Shown here piece by piece: positions 21,765-32,579 of a stretch of 32,579 bases of DNA; the stretch's first letter is position 1; each line of letters begins with the position of its first letter. The stretch spans positions 1 through 32,579 of the forward strand of contig JAQYWG010000011.1 of NCBI GenBank assembly GCA_030145085.1, written 5' to 3'. The stretch is from Thermodesulfobacteriota bacterium (GTDB lineage Bacteria; Desulfobacterota; BSN033; WVXP01; G020346125). The notes beneath the pieces are model-generated. The model was given only the letters and a program-made list of their open reading frames with translations, ran no database searches and had not been told where the DNA came from. The translations under genes were made by a program, and so were the position numbers.

Positions 21765-22475
21765 ATGGTGAAAACGGGCAAGAAGTATATGCAAGCAAAG
21801 GCACTCTTAGATCGGAGTACAAGGTATGATCTCGGGGAAGGGTTAAGGCTGATCACCGAATCCTCTTATGCCCATTTCGATGAAAGCGTGGATGTGGCTA
21901 TCAGGTTGAGCGTCGACCCGAGAAAGGCTGATCAGATGGTGAGAGGGACGGTTCTCCTTCCCCATGGAACGGGGAAAACGATTCGAGTGTTGGTATTTGC
22001 TAAGGGTCAGAAGGAGAAGGAAGCAAGCGATGCTGGAGCCGACTATGCAGGTGGTGATGAGTTGATAGAGAAGATTTCGGGTGGATGGCTGGATTTTGAT
22101 AAGGCCGTCGCCACCCCTGATATGATGGGCTCCGTTGGAAAACTCGGAAAGATCCTGGGGCCAAGGGGCCTCATGCCCAATCCAAAAGTGGGAACAGTAA
22201 CTTTCGATATTGAGAAATCGGTCAAGGAGATCAAGTCGGGGAAGGTAGAATTTAAAGTAGAAAAGGCTGGCATCGTACACGTGGCCGTGGGAAGGGTTTC
22301 GTTTGGGGTTGAGAAGCTCCTGGAGAACATAAAGGCCTTATTGGATGTCATCATTAGGGCAAAACCCCCCACGAGTAAGGGCATCTATCTGAAGAGTATC
22401 GCTCTATCGACAACGATGGGCCCTGGGGTCAAGATTGATCCCATGTCCGTTCGCACCGTGAGTAAAGTGAGCTGA
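21765..22475 (+). CDS. rplA: 50S ribosomal protein L1
   Basis: The 236-residue L1 binds 23S rRNA at the L1 stalk and in many bacteria represses its own rplK-rplA mRNA. Signatures: [13 protein letters not shown] at the start, [51 protein letters not shown]-type loop ([17 protein letters not shown]) and [14 protein letters not shown]. Length is standard. It starts 10 bases after rplK. I did not identify an L1-binding hairpin in the leader. Confidence 0.98.
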   Translation: MVKTGKKYMQAKALLDRSTRYDLGEGLRLITESSYAHFDESVDVAIRLSVDPRKADQMVRGTVLLPHGTGKTIRVLVFAKGQKEKEASDAGADYAGGDELIEKISGGWLDFDKAVATPDMMGSVGKLGKILGPRGLMPNPKVGTVTFDIEKSVKEIKSGKVEFKVEKAGIVHVAVGRVSFGVEKLLENIKALLDVIIRAKPPTSKGIYLKSIALSTTMGPGVKIDPMSVRTVSKVS

Positions 22476-22497
22476 TACCGAACAGGAGATTAGAGAG

Positions 22498-23157
22498 GTG
22501 AACAGGAGGGAAAAGGAGCAGGTTGTTTCGGAGCTACACCGGAAGCTGCAAGAATTGAGGGCTGTGATTCTAACGGATTATCGTGGATTGAACGTGGAAG
22601 AGATCACCCGCTTGAGGAGGCAGTTGCAGGAGGTTTCCGTTGAATACCGGGTGGTGAAAAATACCTTGATGCGCCTCGCGTCGAAGGAGACAAGCTTGGA
22701 GCAACTTTCAGACCTCCTTGTTGGTCCAACGGCAATGGCCTTCTCGAATGACGATCCCCTTGCTCCGGCGAGGGTGCTTTTAGAATTCAGCAAGGAGATG
22801 CCTGCCCTTGAGATAAAGGGAGGCCTCGTTGAGGGACGGGTGGTCGGACCCCACGAGATTGAAGCTATGGCTAAGCTCCCGGGACGAGAGGTTTTACTGG
22901 GCAATCTTTTACGATTGCTCAAGGGAGGGCAGTTCCATCTGGTAAACGTTTTTTCCGCTCATATCAGAAAGTTGGTCCAGGTATTAGAGGCGATTCGCAT
23001 TACTCGCCAGGGCGAGGAAGAGGCTAAGGCTGAGGTTGAGGTTAAGGAAGAGGCAGAGGAAGAGGCTAAGGCTGAGGCTAAGGAAGAGGCAAAGGAAGAG
23101 GCTAAGGAAGAGGTTAAAAAAGAGGTTAAAAAAGAGGTTAAAAAAGAACCTAAGTAA
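22498..23157 (+). CDS. rplJ: 50S ribosomal protein L10 with a long Glu/Lys/Ala tail
   Basis: L10 anchors the L7/L12 stalk to the ribosome. Residues 1-171 are a normal L10: MNRREKEQVV, LRAVILTDYRGLNVEEITRLRRQL, YRVVKNTLMRLA, VGPTAMAFSNDDP, PGREVLLGNLLRLL, then the L7/L12-binding helix. Residues 172-219 are an added low-complexity tail of Glu, Lys, Ala and Val encoded by tandem repeats (see 23011-23154). Typical L10 is about 165-180 residues, so the tail is an extension of roughly 45. The start is GTG 22498 with AGGAG eight bases upstream. rplL follows after 64 bases. Confidence 0.97.
   Translation: MNRREKEQVVSELHRKLQELRAVILTDYRGLNVEEITRLRRQLQEVSVEYRVVKNTLMRLASKETSLEQLSDLLVGPTAMAFSNDDPLAPARVLLEFSKEMPALEIKGGLVEGRVVGPHEIEAMAKLPGREVLLGNLLRLLKGGQFHLVNVFSAHIRKLVQVLEAIRITRQGEEEAKAEVEVKEEAEEEAKAEAKEEAKEEAKEEVKKEVKKEVKKEPK
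23011..23154 (+). repeat. short tandem repeats encoding the L10 tail
   Basis: The 3' end of rplJ is made of 6- and 12-bp units (GAGGCTAAG, GAAGAGGCT, and three direct copies of GAGGTTAAAAAA near 23110-23145). Units are multiples of three, so copy-number change keeps the frame. Confidence 0.8.
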
Positions 23158-23221
23158 GGAAGAGGCATAGGAAAGCCAATGGAAAGAGCCGGCGAGAATT
23201 CCATGATAGGAGGATGATACG

Positions 23222-23608
23222 ATGGCAGGGGTGAACAAGAAGGACGTTGTCAAATTCATCGAAAATATGACCGTTTTGGAGCTCTCGGAATTCGTCAAGG
23301 AATTAGAGGAGAAGTTTGGGGTGAGCGCTGCCGCTCCGGTTGGTATGCCCATGGGTCCTATTCCGGGCGCTGCCGAAGCTGCACCAGAGACGGAGAAGAC
23401 GGAGTTCGACATAATCTTGACGGGTTTTGGAGACAAGAAGATTCAGGTGATTAAGGCCGTTCGTGAGCTGACCAATTTGGGCTTAAAGGAAGCCAAAGAT
23501 CTGGTGGAAGGGTTTCCCAAACCCGTTAAGGAGGGTGTTCCCAAGGAGGAGGCTGAGTCAGCAAAGAAAAAGATCGAGGAAGCGGGGGGGACGGCAGAGA
23601 TTAAATAA
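23222..23608 (+). CDS. rplL: 50S ribosomal protein L7/L12
   Basis: The 128-residue stalk protein recruits translational GTPases. It has the N-terminal dimerisation/L10-binding helices ([21 protein letters not shown]), a flexible Ala/Pro/Gly hinge (about 40-60) and a C-terminal domain with [28 protein letters not shown] and [24 protein letters not shown] perfect AGGAGG lies eight bases before the ATG, suiting the high copy number of this protein. There is no visible terminator before rpoB. Confidence 0.98.
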   Translation: MAGVNKKDVVKFIENMTVLELSEFVKELEEKFGVSAAAPVGMPMGPIPGAAEAAPETEKTEFDIILTGFGDKKIQVIKAVRELTNLGLKEAKDLVEGFPKPVKEGVPKEEAESAKKKIEEAGGTAEIK

Positions 23609-23672
23609 GCCCTTGTGATTCTGCCAATTATGAAAGGGAAGACTTCTCACTCAAAGGACTTGGGGAATATTT

Positions 23673-26600
23673 ATGAGTTCTCAAATATCTAATAGCAGAC
23701 GTTTCAGGAAAAATTTTGCGAAACTCCATGAAATCATCGGTGTCTCCAATCTAATCAACATCCAGGTCAAATCTTACAATAGATTCTTACAGATAAAGGT
23801 AGATCCCGATAGAAGGGAGAACATCGGCCTCCAAACGGTCTTCAAGACCGTCTTTCCTATCAGGGACTTTTACGAGACGGCATCCCTGGAGTTTGTGAGT
23901 TACCGATTGGGAGAGCCTAAATACGATGTAGAGGAGTGTCTGTTGAGGGGGATGACCTATGGGGCCCCTATCAAGGTGACCTTACGGTTTGTGGTCTGGG
24001 ATGTCCACGAGGAGACGAGAGCGAGAAACATCAAAGCCGTGAAGGAACAAGAGGTGTATTTTGGGGAAATTCCCCTGATGACCGAAAATGGTACATTCAT
24101 CATCAACGGGACGGAAAGGGTCATCGTGAGCCAGCTACACCGTTCCCCAGGGGTCTTCTTCGATCGGGATCAGGGAAAATTGACCGGGGGGAAAAACTTC
24201 TACTATGCCCGAATTATACCGTATCGTGGTTCTTGGATCGATTTTGAATTTGACAACAAGGATATTCTCTCTGTACGCATTGACCGGCGGAGGAAGTTGC
24301 CGGTCACTGTTCTCTTGAAGGCTCTGGGGTATACGACCCAGGAGTTGCTGGATTATTTCTATGATAAAGAGGAGATTTTTATCGAGAAAGGGAAATTCTA
24401 TAAAAGGGTTTCCTATGATCTCCTCACGGGTCAAAAGGCTACCGAGGACATCATCGACCCCAAGACCAAGGAGATCCTCATCAGAAAGAATCGTAAAATT
24501 ACCAAGGCCATTGTGAAAAAGCTGGAGGCGGCGAAGATCCGTTCCATCCCCATCGACCCCAGCGATCTCTTAGATCGATATCTGGCCACCGATCTGGTGG
24601 ACGGGGAGACCGGAGAGGTCTTCGCTGAGTGCAATGAGCCCATCGAGGAGAGGACCCTGGTGGAGATTGAGAAGAGGAAAACCAAAAACTTCAACATCCT
24701 TTTCATCGATCATATCAACGTGAGTTCCTCCCTCAGGGACACCTTGATGGTTGACAAGCTCGGAATGAGCCGGGAAGAGAAGGAGAAATTAGCCAGCAAG
24801 GAACCGGGGAAGTCTCCGGAAGAAAAGGAAACGGAAAAGGCTATCGTAGAAATTTACCGAAGGTTGAGGCCGGGTGATCCCCCCACCTTGGAGACGGCCA
24901 GGAACCTTTTCTATAACCTCTTCTTCAACCCAGACCGATATGATCTTTCCAAGGTGGGGAGGATGAAGTTAAACCTTAAGCTGCGATTGGATGTGCCCTT
25001 GGAGGTAACTGTCCTGAGAAGAGAGGATGTCCTCGAAGTGGTCAAGTATTTGATCAATTTGAAGGATGGACGGGGGGCGGTAGACGACATTGACCATTTG
25101 GGGAATCGCAGGGTGAGGACAGTGGGTGAACTTTTGGAAAATCAGTACCATATTGGGCTCATCAGGATCGAAAAGGCCATTAGGGAAAGGATGAGCCTGC
25201 AAGAAGTTGAAACGCTCATGCCCCACGACCTGATCAATTCCAAGCCTCTTTCAGCTGTTATCAAGGAGTTTTTTGGCAGCAGCCAGCTATCCCAATTTAT
25301 GGATCAAACCAATCCCCTTTCGGAGATTACCCATAAACGGAGGCTGAGCGCCCTTGGGCCTGGGGGATTGACGCGGGAGCGTGCTGGATTTGAGGTGAGG
25401 GATGTTCATCCAACCCATTATGGACGGATCTGCCCCATTGAAACCCCTGAAGGGCCGAATATAGGATTGATTACTTCCCTAAGTACGTATGCCCGGGTAA
25501 ACGATTACGGGTTCATAGAGACCCCCTATCGGAAAGTGGTCAACGGAAAGGTAACCGATACCATACAGTATCTCTTTGCCCTCGAGGAAGAGGATGCCGT
25601 TATTGCCCAGGCCAATGCACCCATCGATAGGTATGGCAGGTTCATGGCCCCCCTCGTATCCGCGAGGAAAGGTGGGGAGTTTATTATGGTGGGGGCTGAG
25701 GAAGTGGATTATATGGATGTTTCGCCGAAACAACTGGTCAGCGTTGGTACTTCTCTTATTCCTTTTCTGGAAAACGATGATGCAAATCGGGCTTTGATGG
25801 GCTCTAATATGCAGCGGCAGGCCGTTCCCCTCATGCGTACAGATGCTCCATTGATTGGAACGGGAATGGAGGGGATTGTGGCAAAGGATTCAGGAGTTAC
25901 AATCATCGCAAAAAGGGATGGGGTGGTCGAGGACGTTGATGCCTCCAGAATCGTGATTCGTTGCGAGCATCCTTCAAAGGGGGATAACGATACGGGCGTG
26001 GATATCTATAATCTCATTAAATATCAACGGTCAAACCAGAATACGTGTATTAATCAGAAGCCCATCGTCCATAGAGCCCAGAAAGTTAAGAAGGCCGATG
26101 TTATCGCCGATGGTCCTGCGACGGATGGAGGAGAGCTGGCCCTTGGGCAGAACGTCCTGGTCGCCTTCATGCCTTGGTGCGGATATAATTTCGAGGACTC
26201 TATTCTCATCAGCGAGAAGATTCTGAAGGAGGAGGCATACACATCGATTCACATCGAGGAACTCGAGTGCATCTCCCGGGATACTAAATTGGGGAGAGAG
26301 GAGATTACCCGGGATATTCCGAACGTGGGGGAAGAGGCATTGAAAGATCTCGATGAGAGTGGAATTATCCGAATTGGGGCGGAGGTAAAACCGGGGGATA
26401 TTCTGGTAGGTAAGGTAACCCCTAAGGGTGAAACTCAGCTTTCCCCGGAGGAGAAGTTATTAAGGGCTATCTTTGGCGAAAAGGCTGGGGATGTCAGGGA
26501 TACCTCCCTCACGGTTCCCCACGGAATAGAGGGTATCGTCATCGACGCGAAAGTCTTCGCAAGAAAGGGCGTGGATAAGGACGAGAGAAGCAAGGCCATC

Positions 26601-27860
26601 GAAGCCCAGGAGAAGGCGAGGATCTTGAAGAATCAGGCAGATGAGATACGCATCATCAGAGACAATATCAGAAAGAGAGTGGGAGACCTCTTGGTGGGGA
26701 AGAGATCCATAGGTACAATAACCGACGGCAAGAAGAAGGTTTTGCTGAACGAGGGCGATACGATAACGGTAGAAACCCTCTTCCAGATCCCTTATGAAAA
26801 GCTGGCAGAAATATCCGTGAAGGGAGACGCAGGGGTTCAAATGGAGGTTCAGGAGGCTCTCAATAGCGGAGATGCCCAAATCGATTTGGTAAAGACCATC
26901 TTCGATGAGAAGATTGCTAAGCTTAAGAGGGGTGATGAACTGCCCCCGGGGGTCATCAAACAGGTGAAGGTTTATGTGACAATGAAGAGAAAGTTGGCCG
27001 TTGGTGATAAGATGTCGGGAAGACATGGAAACAAGGGTATCATTTCCCGGATCCTGCCGGAAGAGGACATGCCTTTCTTGGAGGATGGAACATCCTGCGA
27101 TATTGTCCTGAATCCCCTGGGAGTTCCCTCCAGGATGAATGTCGGTCAAATTTTGGAAACCCATTTGGGCTGGGCCGCAAAAGGCTTGGGCTGGAAGATT
27201 CAAGAGTTGCTCGAGAAGCACCCCAGTAAGAAAATCTTGAGATCGAAAATTAAGGCCATTTATTCATCAAAGGAGGTCAACGCATTCATCGATACGGCGA
27301 CGGACGAGGAGATTTTGGAGATCGCTAAAGGGTTGGGCAAGGGGGTTCATATGGCTGTTCCCGTCTTCGACGGTGCTTCGGAGACTGAGATAAAGGAACA
27401 TTTGGAAGAGGCGGGACTTCCCCTAACAGGTCAAATTACCCTGTACGATGGGCGGACCGGGGAGCCATTCGACCAGAAGATAACCGTTGGATATATGTAC
27501 CTTCTTAAACTCCATCACTTAGTAGATGATAAAATCCATGCCCGATCTATCGGCCCTTATTCATTGGTTACCCAGCAACCTCTCGGTGGAAAAGCGCAAT
27601 TCGGCGGCCAACGACTTGGAGAGATGGAGGTATGGGCCTTGGAGGCTTATGGAGCTGGGCATTCGCTCCAGGAGTTTCTCACAGTAAAGTCCGATGATGT
27701 GGCCGGAAGAACGAGAACATATGAGGCCATCGTAAAAGGCGAGAACATCATAGAACCCGGACTTCCCGAATCCTTCAATGTCCTGGTGAAGGAATTGCAA
27801 AGCCTTGGCCTGGACGTGGAACTCATAGAGGACAAGGGAAAGATGAAGTTAGGAGGGTAA
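23673..27860 (+). CDS. rpoB: RNA polymerase beta subunit
   Basis: The 1395-residue protein is a full-length RpoB and part of the catalytic core. The rifampicin pocket is of the sensitive type: Q541, D544, H554 and S559 correspond to E. coli Q513, D516, H526 and S531. Other landmarks are [95 protein letters not shown] and the C-terminal [27 protein letters not shown] region. The ATG at 23673 follows rplL by 64 bases. rpoC starts 1 base after its stop codon. Confidence 0.99.
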   Translation: MSSQISNSRRFRKNFAKLHEIIGVSNLINIQVKSYNRFLQIKVDPDRRENIGLQTVFKTVFPIRDFYETASLEFVSYRLGEPKYDVEECLLRGMTYGAPIKVTLRFVVWDVHEETRARNIKAVKEQEVYFGEIPLMTENGTFIINGTERVIVSQLHRSPGVFFDRDQGKLTGGKNFYYARIIPYRGSWIDFEFDNKDILSVRIDRRRKLPVTVLLKALGYTTQELLDYFYDKEEIFIEKGKFYKRVSYDLLTGQKATEDIIDPKTKEILIRKNRKITKAIVKKLEAAKIRSIPIDPSDLLDRYLATDLVDGETGEVFAECNEPIEERTLVEIEKRKTKNFNILFIDHINVSSSLRDTLMVDKLGMSREEKEKLASKEPGKSPEEKETEKAIVEIYRRLRPGDPPTLETARNLFYNLFFNPDRYDLSKVGRMKLNLKLRLDVPLEVTVLRREDVLEVVKYLINLKDGRGAVDDIDHLGNRRVRTVGELLENQYHIGLIRIEKAIRERMSLQEVETLMPHDLINSKPLSAVIKEFFGSSQLSQFMDQTNPLSEITHKRRLSALGPGGLTRERAGFEVRDVHPTHYGRICPIETPEGPNIGLITSLSTYARVNDYGFIETPYRKVVNGKVTDTIQYLFALEEEDAVIAQANAPIDRYGRFMAPLVSARKGGEFIMVGAEEVDYMDVSPKQLVSVGTSLIPFLENDDANRALMGSNMQRQAVPLMRTDAPLIGTGMEGIVAKDSGVTIIAKRDGVVEDVDASRIVIRCEHPSKGDNDTGVDIYNLIKYQRSNQNTCINQKPIVHRAQKVKKADVIADGPATDGGELALGQNVLVAFMPWCGYNFEDSILISEKILKEEAYTSIHIEELECISRDTKLGREEITRDIPNVGEEALKDLDESGIIRIGAEVKPGDILVGKVTPKGETQLSPEEKLLRAIFGEKAGDVRDTSLTVPHGIEGIVIDAKVFARKGVDKDERSKAIEAQEKARILKNQADEIRIIRDNIRKRVGDLLVGKRSIGTITDGKKKVLLNEGDTITVETLFQIPYEKLAEISVKGDAGVQMEVQEALNSGDAQIDLVKTIFDEKIAKLKRGDELPPGVIKQVKVYVTMKRKLAVGDKMSGRHGNKGIISRILPEEDMPFLEDGTSCDIVLNPLGVPSRMNVGQILETHLGWAAKGLGWKIQELLEKHPSKKILRSKIKAIYSSKEVNAFIDTATDEEILEIAKGLGKGVHMAVPVFDGASETEIKEHLEEAGLPLTGQITLYDGRTGEPFDQKITVGYMYLLKLHHLVDDKIHARSIGPYSLVTQQPLGGKAQFGGQRLGEMEVWALEAYGAGHSLQEFLTVKSDDVAGRTRTYEAIVKGENIIEPGLPESFNVLVKELQSLGLDVELIEDKGKMKLGG

Positions 27861-27861
27861 C

Positions 27862-30800
27862 TTGGAAGATTATCTCAATTTTTTCGAAAAACCGAAAAGC
27901 CCCTTGAGTTTCAATGCAATCCGGATTTCTATCGCTTCACCGGAAAAGATAAAATCATGGTCTTATGGTGAGGTGAAAAAACCGGAAACGATTAACTACA
28001 GAACCTTCAAACCGGAAAAAGACGGCCTCTTTTGTGCCAAGATATTCGGGCCTGTTAAGGACTATGAGTGTAATTGTGGGAAGTATAAGCGGATGAAACA
28101 CCGGGGAATCGTTTGCGAGAAATGCGGGGTTGAGGTCATTCAGTCGAAGGTGAGAAGGGAACGGATGGGACATATCAAGTTGGCCAGCCCGGTAGCCCAC
28201 ATTTGGTTCTTAAAGAGCATTCCCAGCAAAATTGGACTTCTCTTGGATCTTACTCTCAAGGAGTTGGAGCGGGTCTTGTATTTCGAGGCTTACATCGTCA
28301 TTGACCCAAAGGATACTCCGTTGAAGCAGGGCGAACTCCTCACCGAGGAGAAATATCGAGAGGCAAGGGAGAAGTATGGGGATGCCTTCAAGGCCGGTCA
28401 GGGGGCTGAGGCCATCAGAGAGATGCTGCAGAATATCGACGTTAATGAGCTTTCCGTGAAACTTCGTTTCGAAATGAAGGAGACCTCATCCGAGGCCAAG
28501 AGGAGAAAATCGGGGAAAATGCTCAGGGTCGTCGAGGCGTTCAGAGATTCCAAGAACAAGCCCGAATGGATGATCCAGGAGCTCATACCGGTAATTCCTC
28601 CGGACCTGAGACCCCTCGTTCCTTTGGATGGTGGGAGATTTGCGACGTCAGACCTCAATGACCTTTACAGAAGGGTTATCAATCGAAATAACCGGCTCAA
28701 GAGGCTCTTGGAATTGAGTGCCCCTGAGATCATCATTCGAAATGAAAAACGGATGTTACAGGAGGCCGTTGATGCCTTATTCGACAACGGCAAGAGGGGG
28801 CGGACGATCATAGGCCCTAATAGGAAGCCATTGAAATCATTGAGCGATATGCTGAGGGGTAAGCAGGGGCGATTCCGTCAAAACCTCCTGGGCAAAAGGG
28901 TCGATTACTCCGGGAGGTCAGTCATTGTAGTAGGACCGGAGTTGAAACTCCATCAGTGTGGGATCCCCAAGAAGATGGCCCTGGAGCTCTTCAAACCCTT
29001 TATCTATAACAGGTTGGAGCACCAGGGGTATGTGACCACGATCAAAAGCGCCAAGAAAATGGTGGAAAAGGAGAGACCGGAGGTATGGGATATCCTGGAT
29101 GAGGTGATTCGGGAGCATCCGGTGATGCTGAACCGGGCACCGACACTGCATCGGCTGGGAATTCAAGCCTTCGAACCCGTGCTGATTGAGGGAAAGGCCA
29201 TTCAACTCCATCCATTGGTCTGCGCGGCCTTTAACGCCGACTTCGATGGGGATCAGATGGCCGTCCATATTCCCCTCTCCGTTGAATCCCAGACGGAGGC
29301 CCGGATCTTAATGATGTCAACCAATAACATCCTCTCTCCGGCCAATGGGAAACCCATTATTGTTCCGACTCAGGATATCGTACTGGGGATTTATTATATG
29401 ACCCGAGAAGCGTCAATGGCGAAGGGGAAGGGAAAGATTTTCTCCAATTTTGAGGAGGTCAGGATTGCCCATGATGCCAATGCAGTAGACCTCCATGCTC
29501 CGATCAAAGTAAGGATGGATGGACAATTGGTTGAGACCACCGTTGGCCGCGTAATTCTCAGGGAGATTATTCCAGAGGAAATTCCCTTTGAATTAGTCAA
29601 TAAAGTAATGGAGAAAGGTGAATTAGCCGACTTAATCGATTACTCATACCGACACGCCGGGGAAAAGAAGACGGTGATCCTCGCTGATCGGTTGAAGAAT
29701 TTGGGGTATCAGTATGCGACTTCGGCGGGAATTTCCATCTGTATAGATGACATGCTGATTCCCTCCAATAAGGAGAAACTCTTAGCCGAGGCTAACGAGG
29801 AGATCCAGGAAATCAGAGATCAATATACTGATGGGCTGATCACCGATGGTGAACGCTACAATAAGGTCATCGATATATGGGCCCAGAAGACGGAGAGAAT
29901 CGCCGATGAAATGCTCACGGAGTTGGGAACGCGGAGGGCCGTGGATCAGGGCGGAGGGGAAGGGACGGGTGAAAGCTTCAACCCCATCTTCATGATGTCC
30001 GATTCCGGGGCAAGGGGAAGCGCACAACAGATTCGCCAGCTTGCGGGAATGAGGGGACTGATGGCCAAACCATCGGGGGAGATCATCGAGACTCCCATTA
30101 CGGCGAACTTCCGCGAGGGATTGACCGTCCTCCAATACTTTATCTCCACCCACGGCGCCAGAAAGGGGCTGGCAGATACCGCGTTGAAGACGGCCAATTC
30201 TGGTTACCTTACCAGGAGACTGGTGGATGTCGCCCAGGATGTGGTGATCATCGAGCAGGATTGCGGGACCTTAGACGGGATAAGTATGACTTCCCTGGTT
30301 GAGGGAGGGGAGATCATAGAGCCGATGGGGGAAAGGATTTTGGGCAGGGTGGCCCTGGAAGATATTAAGCACCCCTTTGAGGAAAGGATCATTGTCAAAG
30401 CAAATCAGGAGATCGATGAAGAGGCCTGTAAAGAGATCGTCGATGCGGGTATCGATAGGGTGAAGATTCGGTCAGTGCTCACCTGTAAATCCAAAAGGGG
30501 CATCTGTGTGCTTTGCTACGGAAGAGACCTGGCCAAGGGAAGATTGGTCAGTATTGGGGAGGCGATTGGAATCATCGCAGCCCAATCCATCGGGGAACCG
30601 GGGACCCAATTGACCATGAGAACGTTTCACATTGGAGGCACCGCTAGCCGAAGGGCGGAGCAGACGACCTTGGAATCGAGGATTGACGGAACCGCTCGGT
30701 TCATTAACATCAAAACCATACGGAACAAGGATGGGGATTTAATCGCGATGAATCGAAACGGTGAGATCGCCATCCTCGATAAAGAGGGCCGGGAGAGAGC

Positions 30801-31968
30801 GCGATATTTAGTCATTTATGGTGCCAGGCTCAAGGTAGAAGATGGCCGGAAGGTGAAGGAAGGGGATTTATTGGCCGAATGGGATCCCTATGCCATCCCC
30901 GTACTTACGGAGGTTACGGGAAGGGTAAAGTTCGGCGATATCACCGAGGGCGTGACCATGCAGGAGCAGGTAGATGAGTTCACCGGTCTCTCCAGAAAGG
31001 TCATCGTTGAGTCAAAGGACCCCGAATTGAGGCCTCGAATTTCCATCAAGGATGAAAAGGGGAGAACGTTGAATCTGCCCGAATCAAGCGGCCAGGGCCG
31101 CTATCTCCTACCCGTTGGAGCGAATATCTTCGTCTCGGAAGGGGATATGGTCGAGGCAGGGGATATTATGGTCAAAATTCCGAGGGAAACGACGAAAACT
31201 AAGGATATAACGGGTGGCCTACCAAGGGTGGCGGAATTATTCGAGGCAAGAAAACCCAAAGAATTCGCCATGATCAGTGAGATCGATGGGACCGTTTCCT
31301 TTGGAAGAGATACCAAGGGGAAGAGAAAGGTCATCATCACCCCGGAGGTGGGTGAACCGAAAGAGTACAGCTTCCTCCGAGCCAAGCATATCAGTGTACA
31401 TGAAGGTGACTTCGTGAAAGCGGGTGAGGCGTTGATGGATGGGCCATCAAATCCTCATGATATATTGAGGGTCCTTGGCACTGAGGAGTTGGCGAAATAC
31501 CTTGTGGATGAAATTCAAGAGGTATACAAGCTCCAAGGGGTAAAAATCAATGATAAACACATTGAAGTCATCGTCCGTCAGATGCTCAAACGGGTTCGAG
31601 TTCGGGAAACCGGGGATACCACCTTCTTGGTGGATGATCAAGTGGAAAAATATGTTTTTGAGGAGGAGAATGAAAGGGTCTTGAGGGAGGGTGGCAAGCC
31701 AGCAATTGCAGAACCCCTCTTTCTCGGTATCACCAAGGCCTCCCTGATTACCGATAGTTTCATCTCCGCCGCCTCTTTCCAAGAAACCACAAAGGTTCTC
31801 ACCCAGGCGGCCATAGAGGGTAAGGTTGACCATCTCTTGGGGTTGAAAGAGAACGTTATCATGGGAAGACTCATTCCTGCGGGCACTGGGCTCCCCCAAT
31901 TCAAAAAGATGCAGCTCCATGTCGAATATCCGGAGGATGAGGAGGAGTTTGTCCAAGAGGGATATTAG
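27862..31968 (+). CDS. rpoC: RNA polymerase beta-prime subunit
   Basis: The 1368-residue protein carries the catalytic NADFDGD with D460, D462 and D464 chelating magnesium, at the same numbers as in E. coli. The first zinc site is C70, C72, C85, C88 and the second is C801, C875, C882, C885, with the same internal spacing as E. coli. The bridge helix/trigger loop region is seen in [19 protein letters not shown] and [50 protein letters not shown]-type text. The start is a TTG (27862) one base after rpoB, with AGGAGGG just upstream, implying translational coupling. It converges on cpoB with 6 bases between the genes. Confidence 0.99.
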   Translation: MEDYLNFFEKPKSPLSFNAIRISIASPEKIKSWSYGEVKKPETINYRTFKPEKDGLFCAKIFGPVKDYECNCGKYKRMKHRGIVCEKCGVEVIQSKVRRERMGHIKLASPVAHIWFLKSIPSKIGLLLDLTLKELERVLYFEAYIVIDPKDTPLKQGELLTEEKYREAREKYGDAFKAGQGAEAIREMLQNIDVNELSVKLRFEMKETSSEAKRRKSGKMLRVVEAFRDSKNKPEWMIQELIPVIPPDLRPLVPLDGGRFATSDLNDLYRRVINRNNRLKRLLELSAPEIIIRNEKRMLQEAVDALFDNGKRGRTIIGPNRKPLKSLSDMLRGKQGRFRQNLLGKRVDYSGRSVIVVGPELKLHQCGIPKKMALELFKPFIYNRLEHQGYVTTIKSAKKMVEKERPEVWDILDEVIREHPVMLNRAPTLHRLGIQAFEPVLIEGKAIQLHPLVCAAFNADFDGDQMAVHIPLSVESQTEARILMMSTNNILSPANGKPIIVPTQDIVLGIYYMTREASMAKGKGKIFSNFEEVRIAHDANAVDLHAPIKVRMDGQLVETTVGRVILREIIPEEIPFELVNKVMEKGELADLIDYSYRHAGEKKTVILADRLKNLGYQYATSAGISICIDDMLIPSNKEKLLAEANEEIQEIRDQYTDGLITDGERYNKVIDIWAQKTERIADEMLTELGTRRAVDQGGGEGTGESFNPIFMMSDSGARGSAQQIRQLAGMRGLMAKPSGEIIETPITANFREGLTVLQYFISTHGARKGLADTALKTANSGYLTRRLVDVAQDVVIIEQDCGTLDGISMTSLVEGGEIIEPMGERILGRVALEDIKHPFEERIIVKANQEIDEEACKEIVDAGIDRVKIRSVLTCKSKRGICVLCYGRDLAKGRLVSIGEAIGIIAAQSIGEPGTQLTMRTFHIGGTASRRAEQTTLESRIDGTARFINIKTIRNKDGDLIAMNRNGEIAILDKEGRERARYLVIYGARLKVEDGRKVKEGDLLAEWDPYAIPVLTEVTGRVKFGDITEGVTMQEQVDEFTGLSRKVIVESKDPELRPRISIKDEKGRTLNLPESSGQGRYLLPVGANIFVSEGDMVEAGDIMVKIPRETTKTKDITGGLPRVAELFEARKPKEFAMISEIDGTVSFGRDTKGKRKVIITPEVGEPKEYSFLRAKHISVHEGDFVKAGEALMDGPSNPHDILRVLGTEELAKYLVDEIQEVYKLQGVKINDKHIEVIVRQMLKRVRVRETGDTTFLVDDQVEKYVFEEENERVLREGGKPAIAEPLFLGITKASLITDSFISAASFQETTKVLTQAAIEGKVDHLLGLKENVIMGRLIPAGTGLPQFKKMQLHVEYPEDEEEFVQEGY

Positions 31969-31990
31969 CCAGCGCTATCGAATCCCTTTT
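31955..31990. terminator. possible hairpin terminator overlapping the convergent gene ends
   Basis: AAGAGGGAT (31955-31963) can pair with ATCCCTTTT (31982-31990) around an 18-base loop, with one G-U pair. It overlaps the stop codons of both rpoC and cpoB, and a T-rich stretch (TTTTAGCTTTTCCTTT) follows on the plus strand. The long loop makes this weak. Confidence 0.3.
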
Positions 31991-32579
31991 AGCTTTTCCT
32001 TTGCGATCTTTGCCTGTTGCGTGCGTGGGTGTTCCTTTATCACCCTTTTCAAAAGGGATTGTGCGAAGGTTTTGTCCCCCAATTCTTGCCAGCATAGGGC
32101 CTGTTTGAGCAGGGCCGAAGGAACCTTATCACCTTTCGGGAACTTCTTGAGCACATCGTCATAAGCAATGATAGCCTTCTCGTACTCCTTTTCCGAATAA
32201 TAACATTCTCCGATCCAAAATTGGGCATTATCAGAAAGTTCGCCCTTGGGATACACGGCCAAGAAGGCCCTAAATTTTTCCCTGGCAGCGGCAAAATCCT
32301 TCCTCTCGTAGGTTTGCTTGGCATTTTTATAGAGAGCCTCCATGGCTTCCCCGGTTGAGGCTTCTCCTTTCGGGGGGGGTTCTTTTTTGGGCTGAGCTCT
32401 GGAAGCCTTGGAAACTTCGTTGAGCTTTGCCTCCATTTCCTTACGGGCCTTATCGATCTTTTCCTCCAACCCATTCAGCCGGATCTCAAAATCCCTTCTG
32501 AATGTCGTCAATTCATTCTGGGGTCTCTGGGCAAATTCCCTGTTCTCCTCGACGGCATTTTTCAGAATTTGGATTTCCC
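31975..32579 (-). CDS. cpoB: Tol-Pal-associated cell-division coordinator CpoB/YbgF, N-terminus cut by window edge
   Basis: The frame is open to the right edge, so the signal peptide and true start lie outside; the only in-frame candidate start, TTG 32511, is internal to a coiled coil (ILKNAVEENREFAQRPQNELTTF continues upstream). Visible parts: a coiled-coil segment, a Lys/Pro/Glu-rich linker (KKEPPPKGEASTG), and a C-terminal TPR domain of about 120 residues with YKNAKQTYERKDFAAAREKFRAFL, DNAQFWIGECYYSEKEYEKAI and YDDVLKKFPKGDKVPSALLKQA-type repeats, the classic YbgF pattern. It acts in the periplasm with Tol-Pal and cell-wall synthesis. tol-pal genes would be expected beyond the edge. Confidence 0.9.
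   Translation of the reverse strand, partial: EIQILKNAVEENREFAQRPQNELTTFRRDFEIRLNGLEEKIDKARKEMEAKLNEVSKASRAQPKKEPPPKGEASTGEAMEALYKNAKQTYERKDFAAAREKFRAFLAVYPKGELSDNAQFWIGECYYSEKEYEKAIIAYDDVLKKFPKGDKVPSALLKQALCWQELGDKTFAQSLLKRVIKEHPRTQQAKIAKEKLKGIR

Noticed and set aside
22476-22497. L10/L12 autoregulatory leader before rplJ
   Set aside because: The gap between rplA and rplJ is only 22 bases, too short for the known L10-binding structure.
26460-27221. 253-codon open frame on the minus strand
   Set aside because: It lies wholly antisense to the conserved C-terminal half of rpoB, has no ribosome binding site and no recognisable domain.

Overview
The window looks like chromosomal DNA from a Desulfobacterota-type (deltaproteobacterial) anaerobe. 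This is an inference from gene content and repeats, because no rRNA is present. The supporting signs are a gap-pgk-tpiA-secG glycolytic operon, an LPS (Gram-negative) gene lpxC, a CpoB/YbgF gene, a periplasmic multihaem cytochrome of the c3/c7 type, an NtrX-like receiver domain, and dispersed palindromic repeats of a kind I associate with that group. Base composition looks moderate (about half G+C by eye) and fairly even.

Layout. 1-81: the first 27 codons of a Gfo/Idh/MocA-type oxidoreductase, leaving the left edge. 406-492: tRNA-Leu(GAG) with its own promoter and a strong terminator. 725-4112: minus-strand operon gap-pgk-tpiA-secG. 4351-6008: plus-strand uncharacterised helical protein, FmdB-type zinc ribbon and a small exported protein. 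6080-7456: an unusual protein joining a response-regulator receiver domain to a complete LpxC deacetylase. 7538-9043: four small minus-strand genes, mostly membrane or coiled-coil proteins. 9456-11254: a cis-prenyltransferase and a duplicated octahaem cytochrome. 11321-20327: an accessory-looking stretch of short transcription units: nitroreductase, macrodomain, HAD phosphatase, NfeD-like protein, ADP-ribosylglycohydrolase, RlmD-type RNA methyltransferase, DUF488, a lone Cas6, a TIGR04076 protein, cupin, a truncated SNase-like protein and UspA. 20328-21331: about 1 kb of non-coding, repeat-dense DNA (a 117-bp imperfect palindrome, a 9-bp-period tract, and a palindromic element with a second repeat nested in it). 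21332-31968: rplK-rplA-rplJ-rplL-rpoB-rpoC. The right edge cuts a convergent cpoB (ybgF) gene.

How the genes relate. The left operon makes the three-carbon steps of glycolysis/gluconeogenesis plus a Sec translocon subunit. The right operon makes the ribosomal stalk region and the two large RNA polymerase subunits. Between them, LpxC (lipid A), the prenyltransferase (lipid carrier) and CpoB (Tol-Pal/cell wall) are envelope functions. The macrodomain and the ADP-ribosylglycohydrolase, 1.4 kb apart, could both act on ADP-ribose.

Most notable points: the receiver-LpxC fusion; a Cas6 with no CRISPR array or other cas gene visible; the octahaem cytochrome built from two near-identical modules that both carry a CX3CH haem site; a long Glu/Lys/Ala repeat tail on ribosomal protein L10; and nested repeats ending only 12 bases before rplK, where secE-nusG usually lie. 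I did not see a clearly new multi-gene system; the REC-LpxC fusion is the best single candidate for undescribed biology.
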